A DNA stretch of 64,000 bases, taken from contig CM038726.1 in the NCBI GenBank assembly GCA_021613375.1, forward strand, positions 8,023,349 to 8,087,348, read 5' to 3'. Origin of the DNA: Megaleporinus macrocephalus (Eukaryota > Chordata > Actinopteri > Characiformes > Anostomidae). A model generated the notes under the pieces. That model saw nothing but the letters and a program-made list of their open reading frames with translations. It was not told the DNA's origin and did not search any database. Made by a program: the position numbers and the translations under genes. Positions 61,525-64,000 of the stretch are shown here, piece after piece; the first letter of the stretch is position 1; the number at the start of each line of letters is the position of its first letter.

Positions 61525-62525
61525 TGCTAGAACTCAGCTAGAACTCAGCTAGAACTCATCTAGAACTCATCTAGAACTCTGCTAGAGCCCGGGTAGAACT
61601 CAGGTAAAACACTGCTAGAACGTGACTAGAACTCGGCTAGAACTCAGTGAGAACACGGCCAGAACATTACTAGAACTCGGGTACAACTCTGCTAGAACTG
61701 TGCTAGAACTTATTTGGAACACAGCTCGAACATTGCCAGGACTCGGCTAGGACACTGCTAGAACTTGGGTAGAACTCTGGTAGAACTGTGCTAGAGCTCA
61801 GCTAGAACTCTGCTAAAACTCAGCTAGAAGTCTGTTAAAACTCTGCTAGAACTCGAAGTCAGCTAGAACTTGGCTAGGACTTCTAGAATTCTGCTAGAAC
61901 TCTGCTAGAACTCGGTTAGAACTGTATAAAAAGTCTGCTAGAACTCGGTTAGAACTGTATAAAAAGTCTGCTAGAACTCAGGCAGAACTCTGCCAGGACT
62001 CGGCTAGAACTCGGCTAGAACTCGGCTAGAACTCGGCTAGAACTCGGCTAGAACTTTGTTAAAACTCTGCTAGAACTCTCTTAGAACTCTGCTAGAACTC
62101 TCTTAGAACTCTGCTAGAACTTGGTTAGATCTCGGCTAGGACTTTGTTAAAACTCTGCTAGAACTGATAAACTCAGCTAGAACTCGGCAAAGACTGCTAG
62201 AACTAGGCTAGAATTCGGTTCGAACTCAGCTAGAACACTACTAGAACTCTGCATGTACTCTGCTAGAACACTACTAGAACTCAGTTAGGACACTGCCAGA
62301 ACACTTCTAGAACTCTGCATGTACTCTGCTAGAACACTACTAGAACTCAGTTAGGACTCTGCTAGAACACTTCTAGAACTCGGCTAGAACTCGGCTAGGA
62401 CTGCTAGAAATCTGAACACTGAACAGCTAGAACACTGACAGAACTCTACAAAGATGGCTAAGATTGGGCTAAGTCTCGGCTAGAATGTGTCTAGAACTTA
62501 GCTAGAACTGCTAGAACTCTGCCTA
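61525..62525. repeat. 12-bp minisatellite (ctagaactcgg)n, 1 kb
   Basis: About 80 units of the type gctagaactcgg/tctg with many variants. A few larger blocks are repeated, for example agaactgtataaaaagtctg twice near 61918-61970, and a gcatgtactctgctagaaca block near 62250 and 62312. All frames are open only by chance. Confidence 0.9.
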
Positions 62526-62779
62526 ACAGAGTCCAGACTGCTTGTATGTGTTGTGTGTGTTTCTCATCAGTGAACTTCACTGTCTCTACATTTCTGCAGT
62601 GCAGTGGGATTATGTACAGGTGCATTGTGGGAAGGAAGGAGGGAGATGGAGATCAATAACCTTCATTCTGTGATCAGAGACTTTGTTCATCACATGATCA
62701 TTAAATAAAACTGTTATTTTAAAATGTGGTGTATGTGAGTATCAGCTGTCAGTAGGAGGAGGAAATATTATTTACTTAC

Positions 62780-62790
62780 CGAATAATCAC
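62780..62790 (-). CDS. 11-nt microexon, copy gamma
   Basis: gtgattattcg lies between acceptor ttgtttaaacag and donor gtaagtaaat. Phase 1 in, 0 out: GDYS. It differs from the other two copies, but the length and splice sites are kept. First exon visible in the window. Confidence 0.55.
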
Positions 62791-63023
62791 CTGTTTAAAC
62801 AACAGAAAGAGACAATGTTAGATAAAAACATCCACAACATCATTTACAATTAGAAAAGTTCAGAATCTCTTTATCTCCTTATCAGAAATCTCCTTTTCTC
62901 ATCTGTACTGTCCTTTTTCATCCTTCACTACTGAACTGTCACTCAATGCTTTCAGTACAGCTTCATTAAGTTTAGCTGAACAGTTAAAGTGTAAACCTAC
63001 AGCAGAAACTCAACACTTATAGA

Positions 63024-64000
63024 AATACAGTGGATATGAAAAGTCGACACACCCCCTGTTCAAATGCCAGGTTTTTGTGATGTAAATAAAACGACAGCAA
63101 GACAAATAATATCACAACTTTTTCCACCTTTAATGTGACCTATAACCTGTACAATGGCATTTAAAAAACAAACAGAAATCCTTTAGGGAGTTGACGTAAA
63201 ATAAACAACTGAGACAATGTGGTTGCATAAGTGTGCACACCCTTTTATAACTGGGGGTGTGGCTGTGTTCAGATTTAACCAATTACATTTAAACTTATGT
63301 TAAATTGGAGTCAGCACACACCTGTCATCAATTAAAGTGCCTCTGGTCGACCCCAAATAAAGTTCAGCTGTTCTAGTAGGTTTGTACTGACATTTTTGTA
63401 GCCACATCTTCCAGCACAAGCCATGTTCCACAAAGAGCTGCCAGAGCATCCGAGGGATCTCATTATTCAAAGATATCAGTCAGGTGAAGGCTACAAAAGA
63501 ATTTCCAAGTCATTAAATAAACCATGGAACACAGTGAAGACCGTCATCATCAAGTGGAGAAAACATGGCACAACAGTGACATTACCAAGAACAGAACAGA
63601 CGTCCAAAAACACGAAGAAAACTGGACAGGGAGGCTGCCAAGAGGCCGACAGCAACACTGAAGGAGCTGCAAGAATTTCTGGCAAGTACTGGCTGTGCAG
63701 TACATGTGACAACAATCTCCCGTCTTCTTCATATGTCTGGGCTACGGGGTAGGGTGGCAAGACGGAAGCCTTATCTTTCAAAGAAAAACATCCAAGCCCG
63801 GCTTAATTTTGCAAAAAGACACGTGAAATCTCCCAAACGCATGTGGGAAAATGTGTTATGGTCTGATGAAACCAAGGTTAAACTTTTTGGACATAATTCC
63901 AAAAGGTATATTTGGCACAAAAACAACACAGCTTATCACCAAAAGAACACCATCCCTACAGTAAAGCATGGTGGTGGCAGCATCATGATTTGGGGCTGTT
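63024..64000 (+). mobile_element. Tc1/mariner transposon, 5' part, cut by window end
   Basis: Starts with acagtggatatgaaaagtc, the terminal repeat start of a common fish Tc1 family, followed by its usual 400-bp leader (ccacctttaatgtgacctat). The transposase follows from 63423. Confidence 0.85.
63423..64000 (+). pseudogene. Tc1 transposase, frameshifted, partial
   Basis: The N-terminal paired-like DNA-binding part reads MFHKELPEHPRDLIIQRYQS and continues GEGYKRISKSLNKPWNTVKT. Near 63625-63640 the frame is lost, and the protein resumes in another frame (TATLKELQEFLASTGCAVH, then GRVARRKPYLSKKNIQARLN). The first catalytic Asp lies in WSDETKVKLFG near 63860. The window ends before the other two catalytic residues. 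Cut-and-paste transposase, here inactive. Confidence 0.85.

Larger units (their letters stand above)
37216..62790 (-). other. Split host gene: SH3_15-like modules and microexon pairs (3' part)
   Basis: Sixteen candidate exons on the minus strand, from 62790 down to 37216, join without a stop into about 287 codons. In order: 11 nt, 16 nt, 11 nt, 16 nt, SH3_15 module (96+96), SH3_15 module (102+96), 11 nt, 16 nt, 96 nt, 17 nt, 61 nt, 96 nt, 69 nt and 56 nt with TAG. Every longer exon is phase 1-1, and every short pair (11+16, 17+61) is phase 1-0-1. Introns are GT-AG, except for GC-AG inside both modules. The module wording (FRIGD-VRVKAS...KY-W...SVGVVT...VTVDFP...SWKAA..E.ELAP) is that of SH3 repeats found in Mind bomb-type E3 ligases and in plant KEG, which bind peptide ligands of substrates. 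I do not recognise the gene. Upstream exons would be beyond 63 kb. A pseudogene is possible but is argued against by the intact frame. Confidence 0.65.
59630..62990. repeat. Microexon cassette, copy gamma, inflated by satellites
   Basis: Its left part (59630-60030) matches 57680-58080 and its right part (62660-62990) matches 59180-59520. The LTR-like block between is replaced by 1.1 kb of TCTG repeats, 0.4 kb of other sequence and 1 kb of a 12-bp minisatellite. Confidence 0.75.

Noticed and set aside
61525..62525. CRISPR array
   Set aside because: Units are about 12 bp without spacers, in a eukaryotic genome.

Overview
The window looks like a ray-finned fish (teleost) nuclear genome. It is AT-rich, has no dense coding, and is filled with fish-type mobile elements: Tc1/mariner, hAT, an L2/CR1-type LINE, Ty3/gypsy LTR elements including a Gmr1-type one, MITEs and a tRNA-headed SINE-like repeat. 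Several interspersed repeats recall otophysan fishes (catfish, characins), but I cannot fix the species.

Layout. 1-3330: AT-rich DNA with a decayed Tc1 element. 3331-33020: a cluster of large, imperfect direct duplications, with copies starting near 3331, 7939, 23163 and 32447. Each carries parts of a roughly 6 kb fold-back (long inverted repeat) element, a decayed LINE reverse-transcriptase fragment and a spacer. One copy holds an almost full-length 3.5 kb LINE (17265-20776), and the neighbouring copy still has the empty site at 30333/30334, so that insertion is younger than the duplication. 33030-37100: a hAT remnant, a zinc-finger-gene-like exon remnant, a small local duplication and a MITE.

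37216-62790, minus strand: what I take to be the only host gene. No long open reading frame marks it. It is a chain of 16 short exons (11 to 102 nt), all with usable splice sites, mutually compatible phases and no stop until a terminal TAG at 37216. It encodes at least two SH3_15-like (Mind bomb SH3-repeat type) modules, each split over two exons by a GC-AG intron. It also contains three copies of a microexon pair (11 nt + 16 nt, together 9 codons), a duplicated 96-nt exon, and a basic C-terminal tail. The microexon pair and its introns were duplicated as a cassette (46.1-48.0, 57.5-59.5 and 59.6-63.0 kb). Introns were invaded by a Gmr1-like Ty3/gypsy relic (43.5-44.8 kb), a solo gypsy LTR (41 kb), a chromodomain gypsy element (50.9-53.95 kb) and large satellites (60.0-62.5 kb). 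I do not recognise the gene by name, and its 5' part lies beyond the window. 63.02-64.0 kb: the start of another Tc1 element with a frameshifted transposase that runs off the end.

All exon calls are inferred by eye from splice signals and reading-frame continuity; there is no transcript evidence here.
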